Source: Sneathiella sp.
GTDB taxonomy: Bacteria > Pseudomonadota > Alphaproteobacteria > Sneathiellales > Sneathiellaceae
Direction of reading: 5' to 3'
Length of the DNA: 64,000 nt
Assembly: GCA_002706985.1 (NCBI GenBank)
Contig: PAKP01000029.1
Coordinates: 1 to 64,000, forward strand
Of this stretch, positions 17,212 through 25,857 are shown in pieces. The notes beneath the pieces were generated by a model. That model saw only the letters and a list, made by a program, of their open reading frames with translations. It did not search any database and had not been told where the DNA came from. Position numbers and translations under genes: made by a program. Positions within the stretch are counted from its first letter, which is position 1. Every line of letters starts with the position of its first letter.

Positions 17212-18765
17212 ATGTCCATCGAAACCGGTGAATCCGAACTTTACAACGCAGCAGTAGATCTAATTGATCATAATTTAGCTGCCGGGCGGGGACAGAAAAC
17301 AGCGATTATCGACAAGTCGGGCTCCCATAGTTATCAAGAGCTAAGCGATAATGTTAACCGCTTCGCCAATGCCCTCCGGGAATTGGGTATTTTGCCGGAA
17401 CAGCGTATTGTTCTTTGCATGAATGACAGCATTGATTTCCACGTTTGTTTTCTAGGTGCGATCAAGGCGGGCGTCATCCCGGTTCCGATCAATACGCGAC
17501 TTATCGCGAATGACTACGCTTTTATTTTAGAGGACAGCCGGGCCGTTGCCGTTGTCGTTTCCGACAATCTTCTGGCATCATTTGAAGGTCACCTCGCATC
17601 ACACCCCGAGCTTAATACAGTCATCGTTTCTGGTGAAGCCAGCGGGGACCATCATGCGCTCTCTTCACTTCTGGCATCCCAGAGCAAGGAGGCCATCGTC
17701 GCTAGGACAAGGGCCGATGATATGTGTTTTTGGGCTTATACTTCAGGCACAACGGGAATGCCAAAAGGAACTGTCCATATTCATAAAAGCCTGAAAATGA
17801 CAGCAGAGCTATATGCCATAGGCACTCTGGGTATGAATGAAAATGACGTCGTGTATCCTGCGCCAAAGTTATTCTTTTCCTATGGGCTTGGGGCTGGTTT
17901 GATTTTTCCTCTCGCTGTTGGCGCCACATCGATCTTGTTGGAGGGCACTCCTACCGCAGAAGCCGTCGCCGACATTTTGATAAACAAATCACCAACCATT
18001 TTCTTTGGCGTCCCAACTCTTTACGGCATGCTGTTGGCAAGTAATCTGTTGCCCGAGGGAGAAAGCCATAACTTACGTTTTTGTATATCCGCGGGCGAGG
18101 CCTTGCCTGCAGAAATTCTGGCACGGTGGCAAAAACTCACCGGTCTTAATCTTCTCGACGGCATCGGCAGCACGGAGATGCTTCATATTTTTCTTTCGAA
18201 CCGGCCTGACGACATCCGTCCAGGGTCAACCGGAAAACCGGTGCCGGGATATGACATCCGGCTGACAGGAGATGACGGTCTTCCTGTTGCACAAGGTGAG
18301 ATGGGAGCATTAGAAATCTCAGGTCCCACCAGCGGAATTATGTATTGGAACCGGCGCGAGAAGAGCATTGAGACATTTCAGGGCCCCTGGACGCGCGCTG
18401 GAGATAAATACCGTCAGGATGAAGACGGCTACTACATTTATTGCGGTCGAACGGACGATATGCTGAAAGTCGGCGGCATCTATGTATCGCCTTTTGAGGT
18501 TGAAGCTGCCCTGATTGAGCATGAAGCAGTTCTTGAAGTTGCCGTCGTTGGTAAGGCGGATGCGGACGGCCTTATCAAACCAAAAGCCATTATTGTTCCG
18601 AAAAGCTTTGATATGGACCTCGACAGCATGGCTGAAGAATTGAAAGTTTTTGTGAAAGAGCGTCTCGCAAGTTTTAAATATCCGAGATGGATCGAATTCG
18701 TTGACGAACTCCCAAAGACGGCCACCGGGAAAATACAGCGGTTTAAATTGCGCAAAGCGGGCTAG
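17212..18765 (+). CDS. bclA: Benzoate-CoA ligase family protein
   Basis: ATP-dependent ligase that activates benzoate, or a related aryl acid, to its CoA ester, the entry step of the box pathway. As an ANL-superfamily enzyme it has the P-loop YTSGTTGMPKGTVH near residue 175, ISAGEALPAEIL, DGIGSTEMLH, the hinge region YCGRTDDMLKVGG and the C-terminal catalytic Lys in PKTATGKIQRFKLR. ATG 17212 is preceded by AAGGAAGGG, while the in-frame ATG at 17146 has no ribosome-binding site and would add 22 residues. The 517-residue product fits benzoate-CoA ligases. Exact substrate preference (benzoate or a substituted benzoate) is not provable here. Confidence 0.92.
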   Translation: MSIETGESELYNAAVDLIDHNLAAGRGQKTAIIDKSGSHSYQELSDNVNRFANALRELGILPEQRIVLCMNDSIDFHVCFLGAIKAGVIPVPINTRLIANDYAFILEDSRAVAVVVSDNLLASFEGHLASHPELNTVIVSGEASGDHHALSSLLASQSKEAIVARTRADDMCFWAYTSGTTGMPKGTVHIHKSLKMTAELYAIGTLGMNENDVVYPAPKLFFSYGLGAGLIFPLAVGATSILLEGTPTAEAVADILINKSPTIFFGVPTLYGMLLASNLLPEGESHNLRFCISAGEALPAEILARWQKLTGLNLLDGIGSTEMLHIFLSNRPDDIRPGSTGKPVPGYDIRLTGDDGLPVAQGEMGALEISGPTSGIMYWNRREKSIETFQGPWTRAGDKYRQDEDGYYIYCGRTDDMLKVGGIYVSPFEVEAALIEHEAVLEVAVVGKADADGLIKPKAIIVPKSFDMDLDSMAEELKVFVKERLASFKYPRWIEFVDELPKTATGKIQRFKLRKAG

Positions 18766-18854
18766 GGCTGGACTAAAGCGTCAGAAGTTGAAATTATCAG
18801 AATGAGCGCCAACTAATTACTAACGGGCGCATTAACATGCTTGAGAGGGTCATG

Positions 18855-19340
18855 ATGATAAAAGGACTTCACCACAACGCTTATAGATGCCGAAACTCTG
18901 AAGAAACACGGAAATTCTATGAAGACTTTCTTGGCCTTCCCCTTGCCCATGCACTTTCGATCAATGAAACGAAAACCGGTCGGAAAACGGAAGTTCTTCA
19001 TACTTTCTACGAGATGAATGATGGGTCTTTCCTCGCCTTCTTTGAGGCGCCAGATAGAGAATTCGAGTTCAAGGATCAGCATGACTTTGACCTTCATATC
19101 GCCCTTGAAGTGGAGATGGATGATCTGCATGCAATGTTTGAAAAAGGAAAAAAGCTGGGCATGGAGACGCGCGGCATTTCCGACCACCACACTATCCACT
19201 CCATCTACTTCCGCGATCCGAATGGCTATGTCATAGAGCTTACAGCAAAAGTACCGGAAAAAACGCCGGATCAAGCAACTGCGGCAGCAGAAGCTCATAA
19301 GATGCTGCGCGACTGGAATGACGCTCACGCGGTCAGCTGA
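18855..19340 (+). CDS. VOC-superfamily (glyoxalase/extradiol dioxygenase fold) protein
   Basis: A 161-residue vicinal-oxygen-chelate protein. It has paired beta-alpha-beta modules, with GLHHNAYRCRNSEETRKFYEDFLGLPL at the start and SIYFRDPNGYVIELTAKVP at the end. Likely metal ligands are the first His (HHN) and the last Glu (VIEL). Members cleave or isomerise small substrates, and the reaction here is unknown. Of the clustered ATGs at 18837, 18852 and 18855, the last has GAGAGGG (18843-18849) at the best spacing. It follows benzoate-CoA ligase on the same strand, 89 bases on, and might belong to the aromatic unit. Confidence 0.82.
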   Translation: MIKGLHHNAYRCRNSEETRKFYEDFLGLPLAHALSINETKTGRKTEVLHTFYEMNDGSFLAFFEAPDREFEFKDQHDFDLHIALEVEMDDLHAMFEKGKKLGMETRGISDHHTIHSIYFRDPNGYVIELTAKVPEKTPDQATAAAEAHKMLRDWNDAHAVS

Positions 19341-19431
19341 ATCAGGCCTTTCCCGAATTTTTAGGGTGTCCAAAGGCAGATTTTCTCAATAATCTGTGCG
19401 CCTTGGACGATCTGATATCGGGAGTGATTTA

Positions 19432-19962
19432 ATGTTGAGACGTACCCTGGTTTGGCTTCTGACCGTAAGCTGGATGCTGTTGATGTTTCCTCCCGGCGCG
19501 TCCGCAGAACAGGATCGATATGTCGGCTATTATTACCCGGCACCGGCTCAGATAGAGATTTACTGCGCCCGAGTCTCGCCTTTGCCGGACATGGACAAAC
19601 GGCGCCGGGTCGGCTTTGTCATTGGCGTCAAGGAAGGAATGGCCAACCAGCCATATGAATCCTCTTATTCCGTATTCGTGAAAGGCGGCGAGTCGCGAAA
19701 GCTGATTATCGTTGCCAAAAAGGACGGCCACCTGAAAACCATTTACCGGGTGCGTGCGCTGCTTGCGGATCTAACCAACAGTGCACGGACAACCCCGATA
19801 TTCGAGGAAAGCGGTTCGCCTGAGAATCTGACGTTTCTTGATTTGATCACACTTTTGGGCTTTGAAAATATTACACTCAGTGATGGCGATCGGTTTACCC
19901 ACCAGATTAAGGTGTGGTCGAACGACAATGAAAAATGCAAGGCACAACCGCTTACGGACTAA
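19432..19962 (+). CDS. Conserved secreted protein of unknown function
   Basis: A 176-residue protein with a clear signal peptide: basic MLRR, a hydrophobic stretch to about residue 20 and an ASAEQ cleavage site. The mature part carries YYYPAPAQIEIYCARVSPLPD, RRRVGFVIGV and a C-terminal half with TPIFEE, LDLITLLGFENITLSDGDRFTHQI. This pattern recurs in alphaproteobacterial periplasmic proteins that databases have sometimes mislabelled as molybdopterin-guanine dinucleotide synthesis protein A; no nucleotide-binding motif is visible. The ATG at 19396 would precede the signal sequence and is less likely. It ends convergently with the next small secreted protein. Confidence 0.75.
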   Translation: MLRRTLVWLLTVSWMLLMFPPGASAEQDRYVGYYYPAPAQIEIYCARVSPLPDMDKRRRVGFVIGVKEGMANQPYESSYSVFVKGGESRKLIIVAKKDGHLKTIYRVRALLADLTNSARTTPIFEESGSPENLTFLDLITLLGFENITLSDGDRFTHQIKVWSNDNEKCKAQPLTD

Positions 19963-20315
19963 AAATGGGGAACACCGGGAATTCGGCAGGCACCGCTTGT
20001 ATATGTTGCCGTGACCTGACAGTTTCGGGACAGTTGAACTGTCAGATTTCCCTTGCAGTTTTCAAATCCGACCCACCCGTTTAGCTCTTCCGAGCCGTCC
20101 GACGCGGCGGAACTCCGGCTGGACACGATATAATTTACATCCGGCTTGCCCAATTTGGAAATGTCCAGCTTTTTGAGTTCCGCCTCGACGACGCCGGCGC
20201 ATCCGGATTCACGCCAGGATTCAGCTGACGCACTCAATGGCAGGAAAACGACCGCAATCGCCAGCACCGATGTCAGGATATATGTGCAAAGCAATCTCAA
20301 AGTTCCGTCGAGCAT
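19959..20315 (-). CDS. Small secreted Cys-containing protein, unknown function
   Basis: A 118-residue protein with an N-terminal hydrophobic stretch and an ASAES cleavage site at about residue 31. The mature domain is about 87 residues and has four Cys residues (SGCAG, ENCKG, RNCQV, GACRI), which suggests two disulfides in the periplasm. I do not recognise the family. Its stop overlaps the stop of the convergent secreted-protein gene by four bases. Hydrophobicity, signal peptide and evenly spaced Cys support a real gene. Confidence 0.6.
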   Translation of the reverse strand: MLDGTLRLLCTYILTSVLAIAVVFLPLSASAESWRESGCAGVVEAELKKLDISKLGKPDVNYIVSSRSSAASDGSEELNGWVGFENCKGNLTVQLSRNCQVTATYTSGACRIPGVPHF

Positions 20316-20433
20316 GTCAGATACCTTCCGGTCGTCGTTTCAAATTTATTGCGTGATTAATCATGGCCTTTGCCCCAAGCTATGCTGTAGAATTCATGCG
20401 ATTGCAACAACCATAATAAAAAAGGGGAATACC

Positions 20434-20748
20434 ATGTCTGTCGTTAACGTCGTTGCCATTATTACCGCAAAAGCCGGAAAACGTGCGGAAGTTCTGACCG
20501 CCTTCAAGGCAAATATGCCTGCAGTTCACGCCGAAAAGGGCTGCATTGAGTATAACGCCGTTGTCGACATGGAAGGCGTCGGCGGATTTCAGGCCAAGCT
20601 CGGCGAAGACAGCTTTGCCGTTATCGAAAAGTGGGAAAGCATGGATGCTCTAATGGCCCACGCCACTTCGGACCATATGAAAGCCTATGGAGCAAAAACC
20701 AAGGACTTGCTCGAAAGTCGGGTGATTCACGTACTGGAATCCGCCTGA
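20434..20748 (+). CDS. ABM-domain putative quinol monooxygenase (YgiN-like)
   Basis: A 104-residue ferredoxin-like-fold protein of the antibiotic biosynthesis monooxygenase (ABM) family. It has VVAIITAKAGKRAEVLTAFKAN at the start, EKGCIEYNAVVD in the middle and VIEKWESMDALMAHATSDHM near the end, the usual YgiN-like order. Members are cofactor-free oxygenases or heme/quinone handlers; the substrate is unknown. ATG 20434 follows AAAGGGGA at good spacing, and the longer frame to 20146 overlaps the opposite-strand gene. A bidirectional terminator follows. Confidence 0.85.
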   Translation: MSVVNVVAIITAKAGKRAEVLTAFKANMPAVHAEKGCIEYNAVVDMEGVGGFQAKLGEDSFAVIEKWESMDALMAHATSDHMKAYGAKTKDLLESRVIHVLESA

Positions 20749-20811
20749 CCTATCCTGAGGCAACCATCATCGATCATGATACAATGGATCCAATGAGGAC
20801 CGTAGAAAATT

Positions 20812-20850
20812 AAAAAGCCAGGGGAGGATAGGCCTCAACCCCGGCTTTTA
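20812..20850. terminator. Bidirectional intrinsic terminator
   Basis: AAAAAGCC-AGGGGAGG pairs with CCTCAACCCC-GGCTTTT around the loop ATAGG, giving a GC-rich hairpin with A-run and T-run flanks. It serves the ABM gene on the + strand and the tRNA on the - strand. Confidence 0.8.
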
Positions 20851-20853
20851 TAT

Positions 20854-20930
20854 TGGTGGCTCCTCCCAGACTCGAACTGGGGACACATGGATTATGATTC
20901 CACCGCTCTAACCAACTGAGCTAAGGAGCC
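20854..20930 (-). tRNA. tRNA with CAU anticodon, probably elongator tRNA-Met
   Basis: A complete 77-base cloverleaf on the - strand with encoded CCA. The acceptor stem GGCTCCT/AGGAGCC has seven pairs, the D arm is GCTC...GAGC, the anticodon stem GTGGA/TCCAT flanks the loop ATCATAA (anticodon CAT), and the T stem CCCAG/CTGGG flanks TTCGAGT. CAU is read as Met unless modified to lysidine (Ile2). The anticodon arm resembles alphaproteobacterial elongator tRNA-Met, but the acceptor has some Ile2-like features, so identity is less certain than the gene itself. The initiator type is excluded because the first pair is matched. Confidence 0.93.
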
Positions 20931-21030
20931 AAATGCGACCGCCGATGACACTTTATCTCACTGCCAGCAGGCGCGTCGAAGCCCGGTTTTTAGGTTTTTT
21001 ACAAAGACCTGTCAAGCGAGGAAATGACAA

Positions 21031-22188
21031 TTATACGCTCATCTGATGACGGACCCCGGCGATTTTAACAGGCGCTTCTGTCCCGGCAATCCAGCCTCCG
21101 CCGAGCAGCCTGTCTCCGTCATACATCACGCAGGCCTGACCGGCAGAAACACCGGCTTCCGGTTCGGCCAGATGTACTTCCGCCCAATCACCCGGCGCGC
21201 CATACACAGTCGCACGCATTGGTTCTTGCGTTGATCTGACTTTTACGGTGACCATAACTCCGGCGGCTTCAAGCGGCTCGTCCCCTATCCAGTTCACTTC
21301 CCGCAGCGTGAGTTTGGAGACGAGCAGAGCATCCGCCGGTCCGACAACAACGCGGTTGCGTTCCGGATCGATGCGCGCGACATAGAGCGGGCTTCCCGTC
21401 GCAATTCCGAGGCCCCGGCGCTGTCCGATCGTATAATTGATGATACCTGTATGCTGGCCAAGGACATTATTCTCCATGTCTACAATATCGCCGGCCACGG
21501 CAGATCCGGGGCGCAGGCGTTCGATCACTTTCGCGTAATTGCCGTTAGGCACAAAGCAGATATCCTGACTTTCAGGTTTTGCGGCCACAGCCAGATCGTA
21601 TTTATCCGCAAGAGCGCGCGTCTGTTCCTTCGTTAAATCACCAAGAGGAAAGCGCAAATAGTCAGCCTGCTCCTGAGTTGTTGCAAACAGGAAGTAGCTC
21701 TGGTCCTTGATCGTATTTCGCCCCCGGAAAAGCCGGGCCTTCCCGTCAACATTCTCACGGCGCAGATAATGGCCTGTTGCCAGAGCGACGGCTCCGAGGT
21801 CCCGGGATGTTTCCAGCAAATCCCGGAATTTCACAGTCTGATTACATCTTACGCAAGGGACTGGCGTTTCACCGCGCAAATAGCTGTCCGCAAACTCATC
21901 CATTACGCTATCCTGAAAGCGGCTCTCATAATCAAGGACGTAATGGGGAATTCCGATGGCCTCGGCAACGCGGCGGGCGTCATGGATATCCTGCCCCGCG
22001 CAGCAGGCGCCCTTTTTCTGAACGGCGGCGCCGTGATCATATAGCTGTAGCGTAATGCCAACAACGTCATAGCCCTGATCCTTCAACAGCGCAGCCGTGA
22101 CCGAACTGTCGACGCCGCCTGACATGGCGACGACGATGCGGGTATCTTCCGGTGCTGTCTCAAAACCAAGTGAATTCATGGCGCGCAA
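21031..22188 (-). CDS. mnmA: tRNA-specific 2-thiouridylase MnmA
   Basis: Thiolates U34 of tRNAs for Lys, Glu and Gln at the wobble position. The N-terminal PP-loop is [17 protein letters not shown] near residue 20. Catalytic cysteines are in [13 protein letters not shown] and in the [16 protein letters not shown] region, with [18 protein letters not shown] in the linker domain and a C-terminal beta-barrel with [14 protein letters not shown]. At 385 residues it is of normal size. It is 51 bases downstream of flgL on the same strand and probably has its own promoter. The assignment is firm. Confidence 0.96.
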   Translation of the reverse strand: MRAMNSLGFETAPEDTRIVVAMSGGVDSSVTAALLKDQGYDVVGITLQLYDHGAAVQKKGACCAGQDIHDARRVAEAIGIPHYVLDYESRFQDSVMDEFADSYLRGETPVPCVRCNQTVKFRDLLETSRDLGAVALATGHYLRRENVDGKARLFRGRNTIKDQSYFLFATTQEQADYLRFPLGDLTKEQTRALADKYDLAVAAKPESQDICFVPNGNYAKVIERLRPGSAVAGDIVDMENNVLGQHTGIINYTIGQRRGLGIATGSPLYVARIDPERNRVVVGPADALLVSKLTLREVNWIGDEPLEAAGVMVTVKVRSTQEPMRATVYGAPGDWAEVHLAEPEAGVSAGQACVMYDGDRLLGGGWIAGTEAPVKIAGVRHQMSV

Positions 22189-22239
22189 TATAGAGGGCCC
22201 GCCTCAATATGCAAGCCTGAGAGTCAGGCAAAGCTCAAG

Positions 22240-23199
22240 TTACAGAAAATTTAGAAGACTTAAACGGTTAAGCTGGCTTAATACGCTATACGAAGTTTCG
22301 AGGGCGATTTCACGCTGAGTCAGGTTGGCGATCGCCTCAGCAGCATCGACATCTTCGATGTTGCTGATAAACACCTTGGCCTGATCAACCTGCAGCCCAA
22401 GCGCTTCAGTTGTGTCTTCAACTGTCTTCTGATTGAGACCATTGGCACCGCGGAAGCCCGCCATGTTATCCATCAGAGTCTCCAGATTGGCGATCTCGCC
22501 GGACAGGAAGCTCTGGTCCTCCTGACTGAGAGGAACAGCAAAACTGCCGGACGGACCAGCAGGGACCGGCGCTGTCGTCGGCACCGTTCCATTTGCCCAA
22601 AGAGCGAGGCGCTGCAATGCCGTCATAATTTCAAGCCCGATTTCATCTGCAACAACACCCACTTCCAGGGTCCGATTCTCATCAATCCGAACCGATGCCT
22701 TCAGATCATTATTGTCAAAAATATCGGTTGGTGGTTGCGCCGCGGCCATTAAATCATTGATGGACGTGATATTCACAGGCGGCGTATCACCATTGGAACC
22801 GCTGAACAAATAGCCTTCCGTATTCCGGCTGTTAAGAAAGTTAAGAGCTGTTTCAAACGCACCTTCAATCGAACCATACAGTCCTTGTGGTGACGCTGTG
22901 TTGATCGTTGACATCACGGCGGAAAGGACATCCCCTGCTGCACTCTCCATGCCGGCGAGAGCCTGATCATAATGTGCAAGCCGGCTCATGATTTTACCGT
23001 TGTTGGCTTCATATTGCTCAAGTCGGGACAATAGCGATTTAGCACCGGCTAGGCTGGTGGTATCCATATGGATATCCTTGTAGTACTCCGCCACATGGCC
23101 GGTCGAAACCTGGCGCTGAGAATCCGCAAGCCTGTTCTGGCTCTTCATCATCTCGTTTATAAGCGTCTGGCTTTGCTGAAATGTAGAGATGCGTGTCAT
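22240..23199 (-). CDS. flgL: Flagellar hook-filament junction protein FlgL
   Basis: A 319-residue flagellin-like protein forming the second layer of the hook-filament junction. The N-terminus (MTRISTFQQSQTLINEMMKSQNRLADSQRQVSTG) and the C-terminus (QREIALETSYSVLSQLNRLSLLNFL) are the paired coiled-coil ends shared by flagellins and FlgL. The gene order flgK-flgL, nine bases apart on the - strand, and the absence of long hypervariable flagellin domains argue for FlgL rather than a filament protein. It is exported by the flagellar type III system without a signal peptide. Confidence 0.92.
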   Translation of the reverse strand: MTRISTFQQSQTLINEMMKSQNRLADSQRQVSTGHVAEYYKDIHMDTTSLAGAKSLLSRLEQYEANNGKIMSRLAHYDQALAGMESAAGDVLSAVMSTINTASPQGLYGSIEGAFETALNFLNSRNTEGYLFSGSNGDTPPVNITSINDLMAAAQPPTDIFDNNDLKASVRIDENRTLEVGVVADEIGLEIMTALQRLALWANGTVPTTAPVPAGPSGSFAVPLSQEDQSFLSGEIANLETLMDNMAGFRGANGLNQKTVEDTTEALGLQVDQAKVFISNIEDVDAAEAIANLTQREIALETSYSVLSQLNRLSLLNFL

Positions 23200-23208
23200 G
23201 GTTTTCTC

Positions 23209-25305
23209 CTAGACGAGATTAATGAGAACGTCATACATCTCACGCGCGGTAGTAATAATCCGCGCCGAGGCATTATAGGCGTTCTGGTAAACAATCAGAT
23301 TTGCAAGTTCTTCGTCCATATTGACGCCGGATACTTCCTGAAGTCGGTTTTGAAACTCACCGCTCAGGGCCGCCCGATCACTTTGCAGGCTATCCGCTCT
23401 CGCAGCATCCAAGCCGGATTTCGCTAATATCTGGGCAGCATAGTCGCCGAGGGAAACTGTTGATCCGGTCAATCCGCCAATGGAACCAAAGGCAAATCGC
23501 GCCGTCGCCAGATCCTGGAAGGCAAGCGCGCCACGATTATCCGCATTTGTCACGGCGGGTGTCCCGGTTGGATTGATTTTGGCCATTGCCAAGAGCTGAG
23601 GGTTTGCCGCAATCGCGGAATCTACGGAAAAGTCAAAACCGGCATCCCCCGGATATTTAAGTCCAATCCCGAACATATCAGAGAAGCTCATCCCCGTGGC
23701 CCCACGATCTGTCGCATCGGCCAACACGTTCACACTGTAATCAGAAAATCCCGGGCCATCGCTGAATATCAAGGCACCATTTGCGTCCAGCGACGCGGTT
23801 GTATAGCCCCCGAGATTACTGTTTATCTCGTTCACAACGTCCGCCATCGTGCCGCCGATGGCGCCAAAATCGAGGGTCATCGAGACCGGCTCTTCGCCAT
23901 TAGGTCCCCGGAATTCCAGCGTGGTTGTTCCCGTGAAGCCATGCGCATCGGTCGCCATCAACCCGGTATCATATGTCGTATTGATCCTGGTTGTGATCAG
24001 GTCATTCATGCCAAAGAAATGCGAGAACCCACGCCCACCGCGATCGGACGGGCTACCCGCTTCCTGGGCAATACCAACGCCAGTCGCCCCTCCTTGGGCC
24101 GACATTGTTAATACCCCGTTGGCAAGGCTCAAGGTCCCGGCGCCAAGCGCCCCGTTTACCTCTGCCATCACATCGGCCATCGTGGCCGTTCCCGGATTGT
24201 CAAAATCAACGGTGTAGGAGGTGACCACATCGTTGTTTGCATCGAAACTGTAGAAGCTGGCTTGCCCGCTAAATCCATGCGCATCCGCTGCAACCACGCC
24301 CGTGTTCCGGCCTGTCATCGCCGCGGGAGGCGGAACAGTGATATTGTCATTGTGAACGGCATTGAATTGGGCAGCAACCTCGGCGGAAAGAGAGCCAATC
24401 TGAGCCGCGAGGTTCGGGAGCTCTGTATTGCGCATATCCAGCCAGCCGCGGAGCGACCCGCTTTGCAATTCCGGATCAAGGGCCAGGCCGGTCGGCGCGA
24501 CAGTCTTGTTCACGGTGTCATAGACATTCAATGTGATCTGGCTAAAGATCGTTTCGCTGGTTACGGACGCGGCCGGCGAATAGACGAGCTGGCGCGGCTG
24601 AAAATCGAGAAGCTGCTGCCCTGCATCTGTAATGACCGCAATCGCGCCATCACTCATCGGATATGTTTTTATATCCATGACTTTCGAGATTTCGGTCAGC
24701 GCCTGATCGCGCTGGTCCAGCAGGTCAGCAACTGGTTTATTGCTTTGAGAGGCGGATTTGATCTCAAGGTTCAAATCGTGAAGCCGAAGGATGGCAGCAT
24801 TTACAACTGCGATTTCCTCTGCAACATGCGTGTCCGCCTCTTTGCGTAGATCCTGTATCTGCGAAAGCAACCGGTTCGTCTCAATGCCGAAATTCGTGAT
24901 TTCATTAAGCGCTGCTGTGCGGGAGACGGACATGGTCGGATCGACTGTCAAGGCGGCAAAGGCGGAGTTCAGGCTGTCCAGCTTTCCGGTAAGGGAATTA
25001 TTTGCCGCCGGATCGCCAAGAAGGGACTGCAACTGCCCATAGATTTCGGACATCGCCTTATATTGTTCGGAGCCGGCCGTCGCTAGGCGCAACTCCTTAG
25101 AGATGAACTCATCCGTTATGCGGCGGACTTCGCTGACTTCCACTCCGGTGCCAATATCATTTACGAATATGGAGCTATACTGCACCGTTTTACGCGCATA
25201 ACCCTCAGTTTGAACATTCGCAATATTTGTTGATGTCACATTCAGAGCTGTCTGGTGAGCCAGCATGCCACTTACACCAGAGTTTAAAATTGCATTCAGG
25301 CTCAT
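23209..25305 (-). CDS. flgK: Flagellar hook-associated protein 1 FlgK
   Basis: First junction protein at the hook tip, 698 residues. The conserved rod/hook start is SLNAILNSGVSGMLAHQTALNVTSTNIANVQTEGYARK, and the C-terminal flg_bbr-type end is SGVNMDEELANLIVYQNAYNASARIITTAREMYDVL. It is longer than enteric FlgK (about 550) because the middle holds two related segments, near residues 338-400 and 449-512, each starting with DAHGF and continuing through a strand, then MADV and EIN/EVN. They look like a duplicated surface domain. It is transcribed with flgL, and the promoter must lie in the region before 25305. Confidence 0.95.
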   Translation of the reverse strand: MSLNAILNSGVSGMLAHQTALNVTSTNIANVQTEGYARKTVQYSSIFVNDIGTGVEVSEVRRITDEFISKELRLATAGSEQYKAMSEIYGQLQSLLGDPAANNSLTGKLDSLNSAFAALTVDPTMSVSRTAALNEITNFGIETNRLLSQIQDLRKEADTHVAEEIAVVNAAILRLHDLNLEIKSASQSNKPVADLLDQRDQALTEISKVMDIKTYPMSDGAIAVITDAGQQLLDFQPRQLVYSPAASVTSETIFSQITLNVYDTVNKTVAPTGLALDPELQSGSLRGWLDMRNTELPNLAAQIGSLSAEVAAQFNAVHNDNITVPPPAAMTGRNTGVVAADAHGFSGQASFYSFDANNDVVTSYTVDFDNPGTATMADVMAEVNGALGAGTLSLANGVLTMSAQGGATGVGIAQEAGSPSDRGGRGFSHFFGMNDLITTRINTTYDTGLMATDAHGFTGTTTLEFRGPNGEEPVSMTLDFGAIGGTMADVVNEINSNLGGYTTASLDANGALIFSDGPGFSDYSVNVLADATDRGATGMSFSDMFGIGLKYPGDAGFDFSVDSAIAANPQLLAMAKINPTGTPAVTNADNRGALAFQDLATARFAFGSIGGLTGSTVSLGDYAAQILAKSGLDAARADSLQSDRAALSGEFQNRLQEVSGVNMDEELANLIVYQNAYNASARIITTAREMYDVLINLV

Positions 25306-25857
25306 GATACTAACTCCAACACGGATGGCATTTGTGCTTCGCCTACGGAAGTTTTGACCCTAGCATGGTAAAACATGCCTGCTGCAGCCCTCATGCAGAG
25401 CAAAGGGGCCGAAGTCAAAAATATCGTAACCATTTGTTTTTCAAAATATTTATTCATACCGTCTCGTTATCCGTTAAGCGGGGTTGACCCAAAAGGTGGT
25501 CTTTCGTGTCAATAAGAAGCAATTTTGATGCCAGTATTCAATTTGCTTAAATTGAGGACAGCCCTCCTCGCGCGCGAGTCTTTAAACCCTCAGATTTTCC
25601 AATCCTTTAGAACTATGGGCACGCCATCCTCTTCGGGGCCCAACAGCCAGATATCCAAGTCGGCAAAATCGTCTCCATCGGTCCAAAAGGCACCTGATAA
25701 GCAGGACAAATTTGCCTTTTCCATGGAATCAAATATCCATCAAGATATTGTTTTTATTGATAATTTTTATTTTTCAAAAACTGGCCCGAAGTTTGCTTCA
25801 TGTAGGAGCGAACAGACCGCACTTTGCGGTAACAGCGAATTGAATGTGAGATACGCC
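25306..25857. other. Divergent intergenic region between flgK and fliK, including a spurious upstream fliK frame
   Basis: The + frame is open from ATG 25525, but the first 111 codons have no FliK-like character. A sigma-54 promoter at 25782-25796 would start transcription inside that stretch, so I treat it as non-coding. The flgK side holds no promoter I could assign with confidence. The region 25730-25780 is very AT-rich, as expected upstream of sigma-54 promoters. Confidence 0.6.
25782..25796 (+). promoter_or_regulatory. Sigma-54 promoter for fliK-flgD-flgE
   Basis: TGGCCCG-AAGT-TTGC matches the -24/-12 consensus TGGCACG-N4-TTGC at ten of eleven fixed positions, with correct GG-to-GC spacing. 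Transcription would begin near 25808, some 50 bases before the ATG at 25858. FlbD, encoded at 34.8 kb, is the expected activator. Confidence 0.72.

Noticed and set aside
25380..25430. Possible sigma-54 promoter for flgK on the - strand
   Set aside because: GG and GC dinucleotides occur at the right distance, but the surrounding bases match the consensus poorly.
25525..25857. N-terminal extension of FliK
   Set aside because: Its translation is not FliK-like and a sigma-54 promoter lies within it, so it is treated as leader DNA.
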